This document shows positions 57,231 to 63,869 of a stretch of 64,000 nt of DNA, one piece after another. The position numbers and the translations under genes are program-made. Source of the stretch: JAKAVK01 sp964419095 (lineage in GTDB: Archaea > Micrarchaeota > Micrarchaeia > Micrarchaeales > CABMGC01); NCBI GenBank assembly GCA_964419095.1, contig CAYQOG010000002.1:19925-83924 (forward strand), written 5' to 3'. Position 1 is the stretch's first letter. Every line of letters begins with the position of its first letter. The notes below the pieces were generated by a model. It ran no database searches and was not told the origin of the DNA. It was given only the letters and a program-made list of their open reading frames with translations.

Positions 57231-58460
57231 CTATGCAGGCTTAAGCACCACTACCCCCTGCCTGCCTGTCCTAAGGTACTTCTTCGCATACTTCTTGACA
57301 TTAGCAAGGCTTACCCTGGCTATCCTCCCCGGAAGCAGCTCAAGGAACCTGTAGTCGCCGGTAAGCATCGCATATGAGGCTATTGCGTTGGCCATGTCCA
57401 AAGTACCCTCCCTCTGCATACGATACTGTATCGAAAGCCCTGAAGCTGCGCGCTCCACCTCGCTGCGCTGTGCCTCGCCCTTCTCAAGCCTGGAGAACTC
57501 CCCAAGAATTATCTCCTTGACGTCATCTATCTTTTTAGGCTCCACTCCAGCCTGCGCGCCTATGAAGCTGAAGGTGCTGAATGGGTAGTAGCTTGCCGAA
57601 GGGTCGTATGAAAGCCCGTTCTTATCCCTTACCTCGTCAAAGAGCCTGTACGAGAGCATCTTGCTTATGACCTGCATGGAGAGGAACTCCTCCACCGAAG
57701 AGTTCTTGAATGGCAGGCACTTGAAGCCTACGCCTATCCTTGCCTGTTTCAGGTTCTCCCTCTTGATTACCCTCTCATTCAGGGTCTGCGGCTCATTTGA
57801 TATGCGCCTTCTCAAAGGCACATGCTTCCTGTTGAAATTCCCAAAACGATTCGATATCTCCTTCCTTGCCTTTTCAACATCTACGTTTCCATAGATGGCA
57901 ACTAGCATGTTCTTGGGAGTATAATAGGAATTGTATATTCCAAGCAGATCTCCCCTGGTAGTCCTCTCTATGCTCTCCCTTGACCCTCCGACAGGCCTCA
58001 TTGCCGGGTGCTTCTTGTACAGGACCTTTCCGAAGCTGTCGTAAAAGAAGAAGCGCGGGTTGTCCCGGTGCATGAGCTTCTCGTTTATGACAGGGCCGCG
58101 TTCCAGCTCGAACTCCTTCTGCGGCAGAGTCGAGTTTGTCGTCATGTCTGATATTATGTCAATCATCCTTTCGAAGTATCCTGAGTAACCCTGAAGGTAG
58201 TATATGGTCGTCTCGAAGGTCGTGAACGCATTCCAGCTGACCCCGATGTCGCGGACCTCCTGCTTTATGTCGTATGCGGTTCTCCTGGTAGTGCCCTTGA
58301 AGAGCATGTGCTCGAGGTAGTGCGCAGCGCCGTTGATCTCTTTCCTATCGTCTATAGAGCCGTAGTTCACTCCTACGGCAACGCCGACGCTCTCCATCTC
58401 CGGCCTCGGATAAACATACACGTGCATCCCGTTCCTCAATGTCAGTGCAGTAGATTTCAT
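57231..58460 (-). CDS. M16-family zinc metallopeptidase
   Basis: 409 aa. The inverted zinc motif HYLEH is at 47-51, and the downstream Glu ligand in LERGPVINEKL is about 75 residues later. The N-terminal mitochondrial-processing-peptidase-like half (MHVYVYPRPEMESVGVAVGVNYGS) is followed by the second, inactive half (RIGVGFKCLPF...RQGVVVLKPA). No signal peptide, so cytoplasmic, unless exported by another route. M16 enzymes degrade peptides inside a clamshell chamber. Confidence 0.88.
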   Translation of the reverse strand: MKSTALTLRNGMHVYVYPRPEMESVGVAVGVNYGSIDDRKEINGAAHYLEHMLFKGTTRRTAYDIKQEVRDIGVSWNAFTTFETTIYYLQGYSGYFERMIDIISDMTTNSTLPQKEFELERGPVINEKLMHRDNPRFFFYDSFGKVLYKKHPAMRPVGGSRESIERTTRGDLLGIYNSYYTPKNMLVAIYGNVDVEKARKEISNRFGNFNRKHVPLRRRISNEPQTLNERVIKRENLKQARIGVGFKCLPFKNSSVEEFLSMQVISKMLSYRLFDEVRDKNGLSYDPSASYYPFSTFSFIGAQAGVEPKKIDDVKEIILGEFSRLEKGEAQRSEVERAASGLSIQYRMQREGTLDMANAIASYAMLTGDYRFLELLPGRIARVSLANVKKYAKKYLRTGRQGVVVLKPA

Positions 58461-58480
58461 CGACTCACTTTGTCAGTAGC

Positions 58481-58630
58481 TCAGTAGGCAAGATCGCCGT
58501 GCCTCTCCTTCCTCCTCTCCCCGCATGTGCATCCGCAATCGCAGTTCTCCTTGCACCTGCAGCCGTTCGTGCATCCGCATCTGCAGCCTCCGCCGCATTC
58601 GCATCCGCCTCCAGCACCCTGGTTTGCCAT
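58481..58630 (-). CDS. Possible internal start: stand-alone Cys-rich metallothionein-like peptide
   Basis: An in-frame ATG at 58630 (MANQGAGGGCECGGG) is preceded by GGAAGGATGAT, a good Shine-Dalgarno look-alike 8 nt upstream, inside the HD gene. It would yield 49 aa, nearly all Cys/Gly plus charge, with 11 cysteines. Spacing as C-x-C pairs is the classic metallothionein feature. Whether it is made separately is not shown by sequence alone. Confidence 0.4.
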   Translation of the reverse strand: MANQGAGGGCECGGGCRCGCTNGCRCKENCDCGCTCGERRKERHGDLAY

Positions 58631-59203
58631 AGTATCATCCTTCCAATGCCTTTCCCTGTATATCTGTGACCTTACCTTCTCATAAATGTATCGAACTTCT
58701 GGCGTATAAATCTTCTTGTCTGCCGAGCTGAGGAATTCGAGGACAGCTTCCGCACTAAGATATTTTGAATAATGCGCCAACTGAACAACGTAATCGAGCT
58801 TGTCAACCTCGTGGACGAATCGCGACTCCTTGGTCTTCTCAGCCATGAATTCCTTGACAAGGGAAAGGAACTCGGATCGCCCTCCCAAATATGACATGAT
58901 TGCCATGTTGTCCTTCCTCTCCAGCATCCTCTTCCTTTCAGTCTCTCGACCGCGCCTTGCAGCTATGTCTCCTGTAATGGCTTCATGGATGTCGTGCGTC
59001 AAAGCCATCTTGAGACATTTATCCGCATCAAGACTCAGTCTCCTAGCCAGCAGGTACGAAAGAACTGCAGCGCTGAACATGTGGTCGCCCACGTGCTCCG
59101 GGTTCTTCATGCCGAAGCGGACCCAGCCTGTCCTATTCACCTTCTTTACCTTGACGGCCTCTGTCATGAAACTGAAGATCCTGTCAAGCTCCTTAGTATT
59201 CAT
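58481..59203 (-). CDS. HD-domain phosphohydrolase with Cys-rich metallothionein-like tail
   Basis: 240 aa. Residues 1-190 form a YfbR/HDDC2-type HD domain: PEHVGDHMFSAAVLSYLLARRL, LTHDIHEAITGDIAARRG and FVHEVDKLDYVVQ supply the H...HD...D ligands. Relatives are 5'-deoxynucleotidases. From about 200 the chain changes into a glycine/cysteine tail with 11 Cys in C-x-C and C-x3-C pairs (CECGGGCRCGC and CRCKENCDCGCTC). That tail could bind zinc or copper, or may also be made as a separate protein. Immediately downstream of the EamA transporter gene (7-nt gap). Confidence 0.83.
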   Translation of the reverse strand: MNTKELDRIFSFMTEAVKVKKVNRTGWVRFGMKNPEHVGDHMFSAAVLSYLLARRLSLDADKCLKMALTHDIHEAITGDIAARRGRETERKRMLERKDNMAIMSYLGGRSEFLSLVKEFMAEKTKESRFVHEVDKLDYVVQLAHYSKYLSAEAVLEFLSSADKKIYTPEVRYIYEKVRSQIYRERHWKDDTMANQGAGGGCECGGGCRCGCTNGCRCKENCDCGCTCGERRKERHGDLAY

Positions 59204-59210
59204 AAAACCA

Positions 59211-60071
59211 TCATGCGGACAAGAGAATAATGCCTATTAAAACCATGGCGATCCCGATGATCTGATTCTTTTCAAGTCTTTCCTTCAGAAGGAAGCCAGC
59301 GAGCAGTATTACGACTATCGGTGAAGCAGCCGTTATCGGTGCAACTACTGCAGCATAATTGTAGGTTACACCTATGTTAAACGCTATGAACCCTATGAAA
59401 TTCAGCACGCAGATGAAAAGAAGGTATGGGAGAGCAACTTTTGGCAGAGCCAGCTCCCTCTTTGATATTATGCCGTAGGCCAAGAAAACCATTGCGCTTG
59501 CTGCCGTTTCCAGGAGCGCGGCGGGAAACCATCCTATGGAACTAATTAGGAAACTCAACAGAAAGTAGAAGAATCCCCATCCAAAAACAGTGACAAGCGC
59601 ACACTCCACTCCCAACTTCCTTACTCTGGTTGCGGATCTGCTAAGATTCTTCAATTCAAGCGATACCAGCACCGTACCAATTATTATCAGGGCTATATCG
59701 AATATTTGGAAAGCGGAAAGGATCTCGTGCAGCAATACTACTCCTAAGACTACTGTTACGGCCGCCCAAGCGTTGGCTATTGTTACGACCACGGAGAGGT
59801 TGCCTACCTGCTGACCTTTTGTAAAGGCGAAGATGCCTATGAAGTCAAATATCGCAGTCAGCAGTATTATGCTTATTATAAACAGCGACAATGGCGAATA
59901 GTTATAAAGGAAAGGTGCAAATATCAGGATCATTATGGTTGCTATCCCAAGAAGCCATAGCGAAAACCTGAAGGGACCGTATTTCTTGACCAGCTTTACC
60001 TGGAAGAAGTTCTGGAAGCCGAATCCGAACATTGAAACTACGCCGAATAATATGCCTATTATCGAATTCAA
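59211..60071 (-). CDS. EamA/DMT-family transporter
   Basis: 286 aa, ten hydrophobic helices as two repeats of five. The pattern GVVSMFGFGFQNFFQVKLVKKYGPF at the start and AAVVAPITAASPIVVILLAGFLLKERLEKNQIIGIAMVLIGIILL at the end are DMT signatures: a Pro-containing central helix, then K-E-RL and GI-LI-GI-L. Drug/metabolite exporter or importer, substrate unknown. The HD gene follows 7 nt downstream. Confidence 0.83.
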   Translation of the reverse strand: MNSIIGILFGVVSMFGFGFQNFFQVKLVKKYGPFRFSLWLLGIATIMILIFAPFLYNYSPLSLFIISIILLTAIFDFIGIFAFTKGQQVGNLSVVVTIANAWAAVTVVLGVVLLHEILSAFQIFDIALIIIGTVLVSLELKNLSRSATRVRKLGVECALVTVFGWGFFYFLLSFLISSIGWFPAALLETAASAMVFLAYGIISKRELALPKVALPYLLFICVLNFIGFIAFNIGVTYNYAAVVAPITAASPIVVILLAGFLLKERLEKNQIIGIAMVLIGIILLSA

Positions 60072-60157
60072 GCTAGCACCATGTTTACCTTGGGTAACGG
60101 ATTGATTTCAGTACTTAAATGCCTTAATTCAATATATAACTCCTACCGGTACTACAA

Positions 60158-61087
60158 TCAGCTGGGTGGCACTCTCGACTTCAGATAGAGCAGGATTAGC
60201 GCCACAATGACTACGACCACCACAATTGTTATGGCGTATTGCACGATTATGTTTGACAAGAGGGATGAATTCTTTGCGGAGCCTTTTGACTGTGTACCGC
60301 TCCCGCTTCCAGTATTTGTGCTGCTGTTTATCGAGGCGCTCGAATTGCCTCCGTTCTGCGATGCGGTTGTTGTGCTGCTAGTCGTACTAGTTGTATTGTA
60401 CGTGGTTGATGTGCTGTTGGAAGTGCTATAGTTTGTTGCATACGCGTAGTTTGCGAACTCGGTTGAATTATGGTTAAGAGTAAAGGAGACGAAATTCCTG
60501 GTCCCTGAATAGCAGCCATGCCCGGCGCATGTCCAGTTGCCAAAGTACGATGATACTGCGCCTATGTAAACCGTGGTGCCGCAAGGCACCTGCATCGATT
60601 CGTTGGTATATGTGTAATTTGCCGGAATAGTTGCGTTGTACATCTCTATCTCGCCATAGTTATGCACTATCCCTGTGAGTGTGCACTCTGGCGTTGAATT
60701 GCCTGCCTGAAGCACGGTAGTGGTAGTCGTGTCTGGGGATCCCACAAAAGTAGCTGTCTCCGTGATGTTGTCGTTAAGTGTAATATGGTGGAGCGGCTGG
60801 TTTCCGGCATAGCAGCCTCCGCCGCTGCAGGTCCATTCGGCGAAATTCGGGGTCTGGGCGTTTATGTATACGTTGTCTCCGCAATTGAAAGTATACGAGG
60901 CATTCTCGAAAGTGTCAAACGAAGAAGAGAGGTTGTACACCTGGACCTGGCCGTTGCCATTGATTATCAATGAGATTTTGCAGGTGCTGTTCGTGCCTTG
61001 TGCCTGCAGGCTTGAGGACAGGAGGACAAGGAGCAGTATTCCTATCACAGCATAAAGCTTCCTGTCATGCTGATTAAGCGGCATCAT
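60158..61087 (-). CDS. Stalked surface protein with two repeated Cys domains
   Basis: 309 aa. Signal peptide about 1-30 (AVIGILLLVLLSSSLQAQG). Two ~85-residue repeats at about 35-115 and 130-210 are built on the same plan: a Cys, a strand with GQVQVYN / GEIEMYN, an FNCGDNVYINA / VPCGTTVYIGA block, then WTCSGGGCYAG / WTCAGHGCYSG and a closing strand. A Ser/Thr/Asn-rich stalk follows (about 215-275) and a C-terminal helix (about 283-303, IIVQYAITIVVVVVIVALILLYL) anchors it. Heavily sequon-bearing. Probably a cell-surface adhesin or receptor; no known family recognised. Confidence 0.7.
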   Translation of the reverse strand: MMPLNQHDRKLYAVIGILLLVLLSSSLQAQGTNSTCKISLIINGNGQVQVYNLSSSFDTFENASYTFNCGDNVYINAQTPNFAEWTCSGGGCYAGNQPLHHITLNDNITETATFVGSPDTTTTTVLQAGNSTPECTLTGIVHNYGEIEMYNATIPANYTYTNESMQVPCGTTVYIGAVSSYFGNWTCAGHGCYSGTRNFVSFTLNHNSTEFANYAYATNYSTSNSTSTTYNTTSTTSSTTTASQNGGNSSASINSSTNTGSGSGTQSKGSAKNSSLLSNIIVQYAITIVVVVVIVALILLYLKSRVPPS

Positions 61088-61115
61088 ATCATCGTGAATA
61101 TGACTAAGAAAGTTG

Positions 61116-61382
61116 CTATTTATATTCGTATGTAAACTTTAGCGCAATCATGACAGTCACTAATATAAACAAAATCCCATTGCTTATTATTACTGGGAGC
61201 GAAGAAACCAGCGCGCCGTAAAATATCCATACTGCTATTCCGAATTCCAGCGGGAGGAGCCAGGGCCAGTAGAAGTCCTTTGCAGATTTTCTTGCATGTA
61301 CCTTGATTACCTGTGGTATGTAGGAAGTTACAACTATAGCTCCGGCACCAAAACCTATTAAAGTAACATAATCCATGGACAT
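61116..61382 (-). CDS. SemiSWEET/PQ-loop small transporter
   Basis: 88 aa, three hydrophobic helices. SYIPQVIKVHARKSAKDFYWPWLLPLEFGIAVWIFYGALVSSLPVIISNGILFILV contains the PQ-loop and the late IISN-----L motif of SemiSWEETs, sugar-permeation half-transporters that work as dimers. 28 nt upstream of the stalked protein gene, probably co-transcribed. Confidence 0.78.
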   Translation of the reverse strand: MSMDYVTLIGFGAGAIVVTSYIPQVIKVHARKSAKDFYWPWLLPLEFGIAVWIFYGALVSSLPVIISNGILFILVTVMIALKFTYEYK

Positions 61383-61407
61383 CTGTGTAACACCTCAGAC
61401 TAATTAT

Positions 61408-61478
61408 AAACGCTGGGTACGAGAAGAAAGACATCTGTAAAGCTCTCGTGTATTGGTAAGTATCTATACTTATCTATA
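61408..61478 (+). repeat. TA-array core repeat, copy 1 (type A)
   Basis: Begins AAACGCTGGGTACGAGAAG. It matches copy 3 (63010-63080) over about 70 nt with few differences and shares its first ~16 nt with copies 2 and 4. Type A lies ahead of a vapBC pair. Confidence 0.85.
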
Positions 61479-61488
61479 ACCTAAACAT

Positions 61489-61506
61489 AAAGGCACTCAG
61501 GCCTTT
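61489..61506 (+). other. Short hairpin before vapBC pair 3
   Basis: AAAGGC, loop ACTCAG, GCCTTT. Could be a weak terminator or an operator; function unknown. Confidence 0.3.
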
Positions 61507-61548
61507 AGAAACAAAAGATTTAAATACATGTAATGTAAATATATCTAC

Positions 61549-61785
61549 ATGACAAAGACAATAACTGTGAGTGTAGAGGAAGAATCTGAGAAGAAATTTA
61601 GAAAGGCAGCTTATGTTAAATATGGAAGGCGAAAAGGCGCTTTGGGCAAGGCTTTATCAGAAGCAATAAAGAACTGGGCGGAACAAAACCAAGATATGGC
61701 AGACGAGCGCCTACTCAAACTCATGAGAAAAGGGCTCAAAATGGGGAAGATATTAGGAACTAGAAGCGAGTGGCATGGAAGATGA
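61549..61785 (+). CDS. vapB: VapB-type antitoxin (pair 3)
   Basis: 78 aa, TKTITVSVEEESEKKFRKAAYVKYGRRKGALGKALSEAI, close to the pair-1 antitoxin at 3643-3891. Charged C-terminal tail (KILGTRSEWHGR). Preceded by TTTAAATAC and TGTAAATATA elements around a TACATGTA palindrome (61520-61545), likely TATA box and operator. It overlaps the toxin start by 11 nt. Confidence 0.75.
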   Translation: MTKTITVSVEEESEKKFRKAAYVKYGRRKGALGKALSEAIKNWAEQNQDMADERLLKLMRKGLKMGKILGTRSEWHGR

Positions 61786-62209
61786 CGCTTTCTATGATAC
61801 ATCGGTCTTGGTTTATGCTTTTGATGTTAGCGATGCCAGAAAACACGATATTTGCATCAGTATGATAACCGAGCTAGTAAACTCTGGGACAAAGGCATAC
61901 ATATCAAATCAGATACTTGGGGAAGTTTTTAGCGTGCTTACTGAAAGTATCTCAATGCCGATCGATAAGAAGTTAGCCCTGGAGATAATAAATGATTTTA
62001 TAGCATCAAAAAGCTGGGTGAAATTTAATTACACATACGATACAGTTAAGAATGCAGCAAAGGCATCAGACGAATACAAGATGCCATTTTGGGACGCCCT
62101 AATAACAGAAACTATGAGAGAAAATGGAATCAAGACTATAATTACGGAAAATGTTAAGGACTTTAAGAACGCGCATGGAATAAAGGTAGTAAATCCATTC
62201 GAAGTATGA
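61775..62209 (+). CDS. vapC: VapC-type PIN-domain toxin (pair 3)
   Basis: 144 aa PIN domain: AFYDTSVLVYAFD, AYISNQILGEVF, FWDALITETM and ITENVKDF supply the acidic residues. Clearly paralogous to the pair-1 toxin (same SNQ-LGE, FWD, ITEN, GIKV-NPF landmarks). The stop codon TGA is the first part of core repeat copy 2. Confidence 0.85.
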   Translation: MEDDAFYDTSVLVYAFDVSDARKHDICISMITELVNSGTKAYISNQILGEVFSVLTESISMPIDKKLALEIINDFIASKSWVKFNYTYDTVKNAAKASDEYKMPFWDALITETMRENGIKTIITENVKDFKNAHGIKVVNPFEV

Positions 62210-62258
62210 ACGCTGGGTACGAGCATGATGGTCAAATTATACGTTATTTAGTACAGAC
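62208..62258 (+). repeat. TA-array core repeat, copy 2 (type B)
   Basis: Begins GAACGCTGGGTACGAGCAT right at the toxin stop codon. Shares about 50 nt with copy 4 (63728-63778), including the identical block AAATTATACGTTATTTAGT. Confidence 0.85.
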
Positions 62259-62303
62259 ATGCGCAACATTGGATGTACAATGCCATACGCATGGCATTTA
62301 CCT

Positions 62304-62666
62304 TCAGATTTTTATTCTTACTATCCCTAGCCTATCATATACGTGATCCGAGCTTATTATCTCTCCGCCACATGCTGCTGCGTGGAACGAATCAAAAACA
62401 CCCACTCCTTCCTCTTCCATCAAATGTGCTGCATGAAGTATCGTGGCAGGCTCGTAGCCTGGCACTTTCGTTATCTCGAGCACGCTGCTCATAAGTTTCT
62501 CTGGGGGCATATTGAACTTCTTCGAAAGGAGCAGTAATTCCAGTATTGTTGCAAGGGATGTATAAATGTTGTTTTTGTGTATCACATAAAGTTTTTTTGC
62601 CGATGAAGCTAGCCAATCGCCTTCTTTTAGCAATGCGATAAAGAAGTCTGTATCTGCATACGGCAT
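62304..62666 (-). CDS. vapC: VapC-type PIN-domain toxin (pair 4)
   Basis: 120 aa PIN domain: YADTDFFIALLKEGDWLA, IYTSLATILELLLLS, GVGVFDSFHAAAC and IISSDHVYD carry the conserved acidic residues. It belongs to the PIN branch coupled to AbrB-type antitoxins rather than to the pair 1/3 type. Opposite orientation to the pairs on both sides. Confidence 0.82.
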   Translation of the reverse strand: MPYADTDFFIALLKEGDWLASSAKKLYVIHKNNIYTSLATILELLLLSKKFNMPPEKLMSSVLEITKVPGYEPATILHAAHLMEEEGVGVFDSFHAAACGGEIISSDHVYDRLGIVRIKI

Positions 62667-62676
62667 AGGGTAACAC

Positions 62677-62922
62677 CTAAATGTTAGTCGCTGTCTCCTT
62701 CAAGGCCTCTTTCTCTATCGCCTTCGTGATCTGGCTCTTTGAGAGTTTATTTAAGCCTGCATGCCTTCCCAATTCACCGAGTGCCTTTATCGGATCTTTG
62801 GGTGTGGGAATTAGCAATATCTCTTCGTTGGTCTCCACTACAAAGAAACGCCCGCCGTGTTTCTGCGCTAATCTCCTACCTATAGTAACCCTGCCCCTCT
62901 GGTCCGTGACTGTTACCTGCAT
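62677..62922 (-). CDS. AbrB/MazE-type antitoxin (pair 4)
   Basis: 81 aa. MQVTVTDQRGRVTIGRRLAQKHGGRFFVVETNEEILLIP is the swapped-hairpin AbrB fold that binds DNA as a dimer; the helical tail holds the toxin. 10 nt before its PIN toxin. Confidence 0.83.
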   Translation of the reverse strand: MQVTVTDQRGRVTIGRRLAQKHGGRFFVVETNEEILLIPTPKDPIKALGELGRHAGLNKLSKSQITKAIEKEALKETATNI

Positions 62923-62962
62923 ACTACCACTACCAATATTATGTATGGGTAGATATTTAAAT

Positions 62963-62994
62963 TAGTGGGTTATACACTGATATAGTGGGTATAC
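62963..62994. promoter_or_regulatory. Direct-repeat operator of the AbrB antitoxin
   Basis: TAGTGGGTTATAC at 62963-62975 and TAGTGGGTATAC at 62983-62994, spaced about two helical turns, upstream of an AATTTAAATATC TATA box on the minus strand. The layout suits autorepression by the pair-4 antitoxin. Confidence 0.5.
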
Positions 62995-63009
62995 TAAGCC
63001 TGTAAGCAT

Positions 63010-63080
63010 AAACGCTGGGTAAGAGAATAAGGACATCTGTAAAGCTCTCATGTATTAGTAAGTGTCTATACCTGCCTATA
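63010..63080 (+). repeat. TA-array core repeat, copy 3 (type A)
   Basis: Begins AAACGCTGGGTAAGAGAAT, then GACATCTGTAAAGCTCTC as in copy 1; about 9 differences over 71 nt. Located before the pair-5 promoter. Confidence 0.85.
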
Positions 63081-63167
63081 CTATGCACAGTTAGAAGCCA
63101 ACACGCACGAGACGATGCTAGAACAGATAAACTTATATATCTATAGTACTATATTTATATAGATATT

Positions 63168-63368
63168 ATGCCTGAGATAACCACCATACAATTAGATGAG
63201 AAGACCAAATTTCTTCTAGATATCATCAAAAAGGAATCAGGAGTCAAAAGTTATGCTGCAGCGATTGCCTGGCTAGCAAAGCATGCAAAGGTGCTAGATC
63301 ACAGTGAACTAGGTACATTGCCAAGACTCAAATCCTTCAAGAGGGAGAAGCATGACCGTTTTGATTGA
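63168..63368 (+). CDS. vapB: VapB-type antitoxin (pair 5)
   Basis: 66 aa. EITTIQLDEKTKFLLDIIKKESGVKSYAAAIAWLAKHA is a ribbon-helix-helix type start; the tail RLKSFKREKHDRFD is charged. TATA and operator candidates TATATATCTATAGTACTATATT (63132-63153) directly upstream form an AT-rich near palindrome. No similarity to the pair-3 antitoxin although the flanks are alike. Confidence 0.77.
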   Translation: MPEITTIQLDEKTKFLLDIIKKESGVKSYAAAIAWLAKHAKVLDHSELGTLPRLKSFKREKHDRFD

Positions 63369-63729
63369 TAGCTGGGCCTGGATAGAATACTGGAAGGGCA
63401 GCAAATCTGGAAAAATCGCTGCAACATATATAGATGGAGATGAGGAAGTATTTGTATCTACTATCAATCTAACGGAAACCTACGTGTGGGTCGCAAGAAA
63501 TTATGATGAAGAAATTGCAAGGCATAAGATAGAAGCAATCGAAAAGAGGGCATATATCGTGCCTGTGGAAAAGGGCATTGCACTCGAAGCCGCAAGGTTA
63601 AAGCTCAAGCATAAACTTGGAATAGCAGACGCAGTGGTTCTAGCAACTGCAAATCACATAAAAGGAAATGTTGTAACTGGCGATCCAGACTTCAAAAATA
63701 TCGACAAGGTTACATTTATTGGAGAATGA
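63352..63729 (+). CDS. vapC: VapC-type PIN-domain toxin (pair 5)
   Basis: 125 aa PIN domain: MTVLIDSWAWIEYW (first Asp), STINLTETYVWVA (Glu), GIADAVVLATA (Asp) and TGDPDF (Asp). Complete set of metal ligands. Overlaps its antitoxin by 17 nt. The stop codon TGA lies at the beginning of core repeat copy 4. Confidence 0.87.
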   Translation: MTVLIDSWAWIEYWKGSKSGKIAATYIDGDEEVFVSTINLTETYVWVARNYDEEIARHKIEAIEKRAYIVPVEKGIALEAARLKLKHKLGIADAVVLATANHIKGNVVTGDPDFKNIDKVTFIGE

Positions 63730-63778
63730 ACGCTGGGTACGGGACTGATGAGTAAATTATACGTTATTTAGTGTCAAC
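63728..63778 (+). repeat. TA-array core repeat, copy 4 (type B)
   Basis: Begins GAACGCTGGGTACGGGACT at the toxin stop codon, then AAATTATACGTTATTTAGT exactly as in copy 2. Confidence 0.85.
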
Positions 63779-63830
63779 AAGTACGTTATTGTACCTCTTT
63801 ATACGGCACACACTACAAGACATTGTAAGA

Positions 63831-63869
63831 ATTATATTCACTAACTTGCTATTTTCAAGTGAATATAAT
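63831..63869. repeat. Inverted repeat with 12-bp arms
   Basis: ATTATATTCACT (63831-63842) and AGTGAATATAAT (63858-63869), arms perfectly complementary with a 15-nt loop. A second, looser pair follows: ATATTCAC (63893-63900) and GTGAATAT (63925-63932). No gene is visible from 63730 to the window end; these are probably regulatory sites for a gene beyond it, or the boundary of the array. Confidence 0.65.

Noticed and set aside
61408..63778. CRISPR array
   Set aside because: Only four repeat copies, 718-802 bp apart, with genes between them; no short regular spacers. I saw no CRISPR array or cas gene in the window.
61408..63778. True integron with attC sites
   Set aside because: The core does not contain recognisable RYYYAAC/GTTRRRY pairs or an imperfect palindrome, and no integrase gene is in the window. 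Only the cassette-like layout is claimed.
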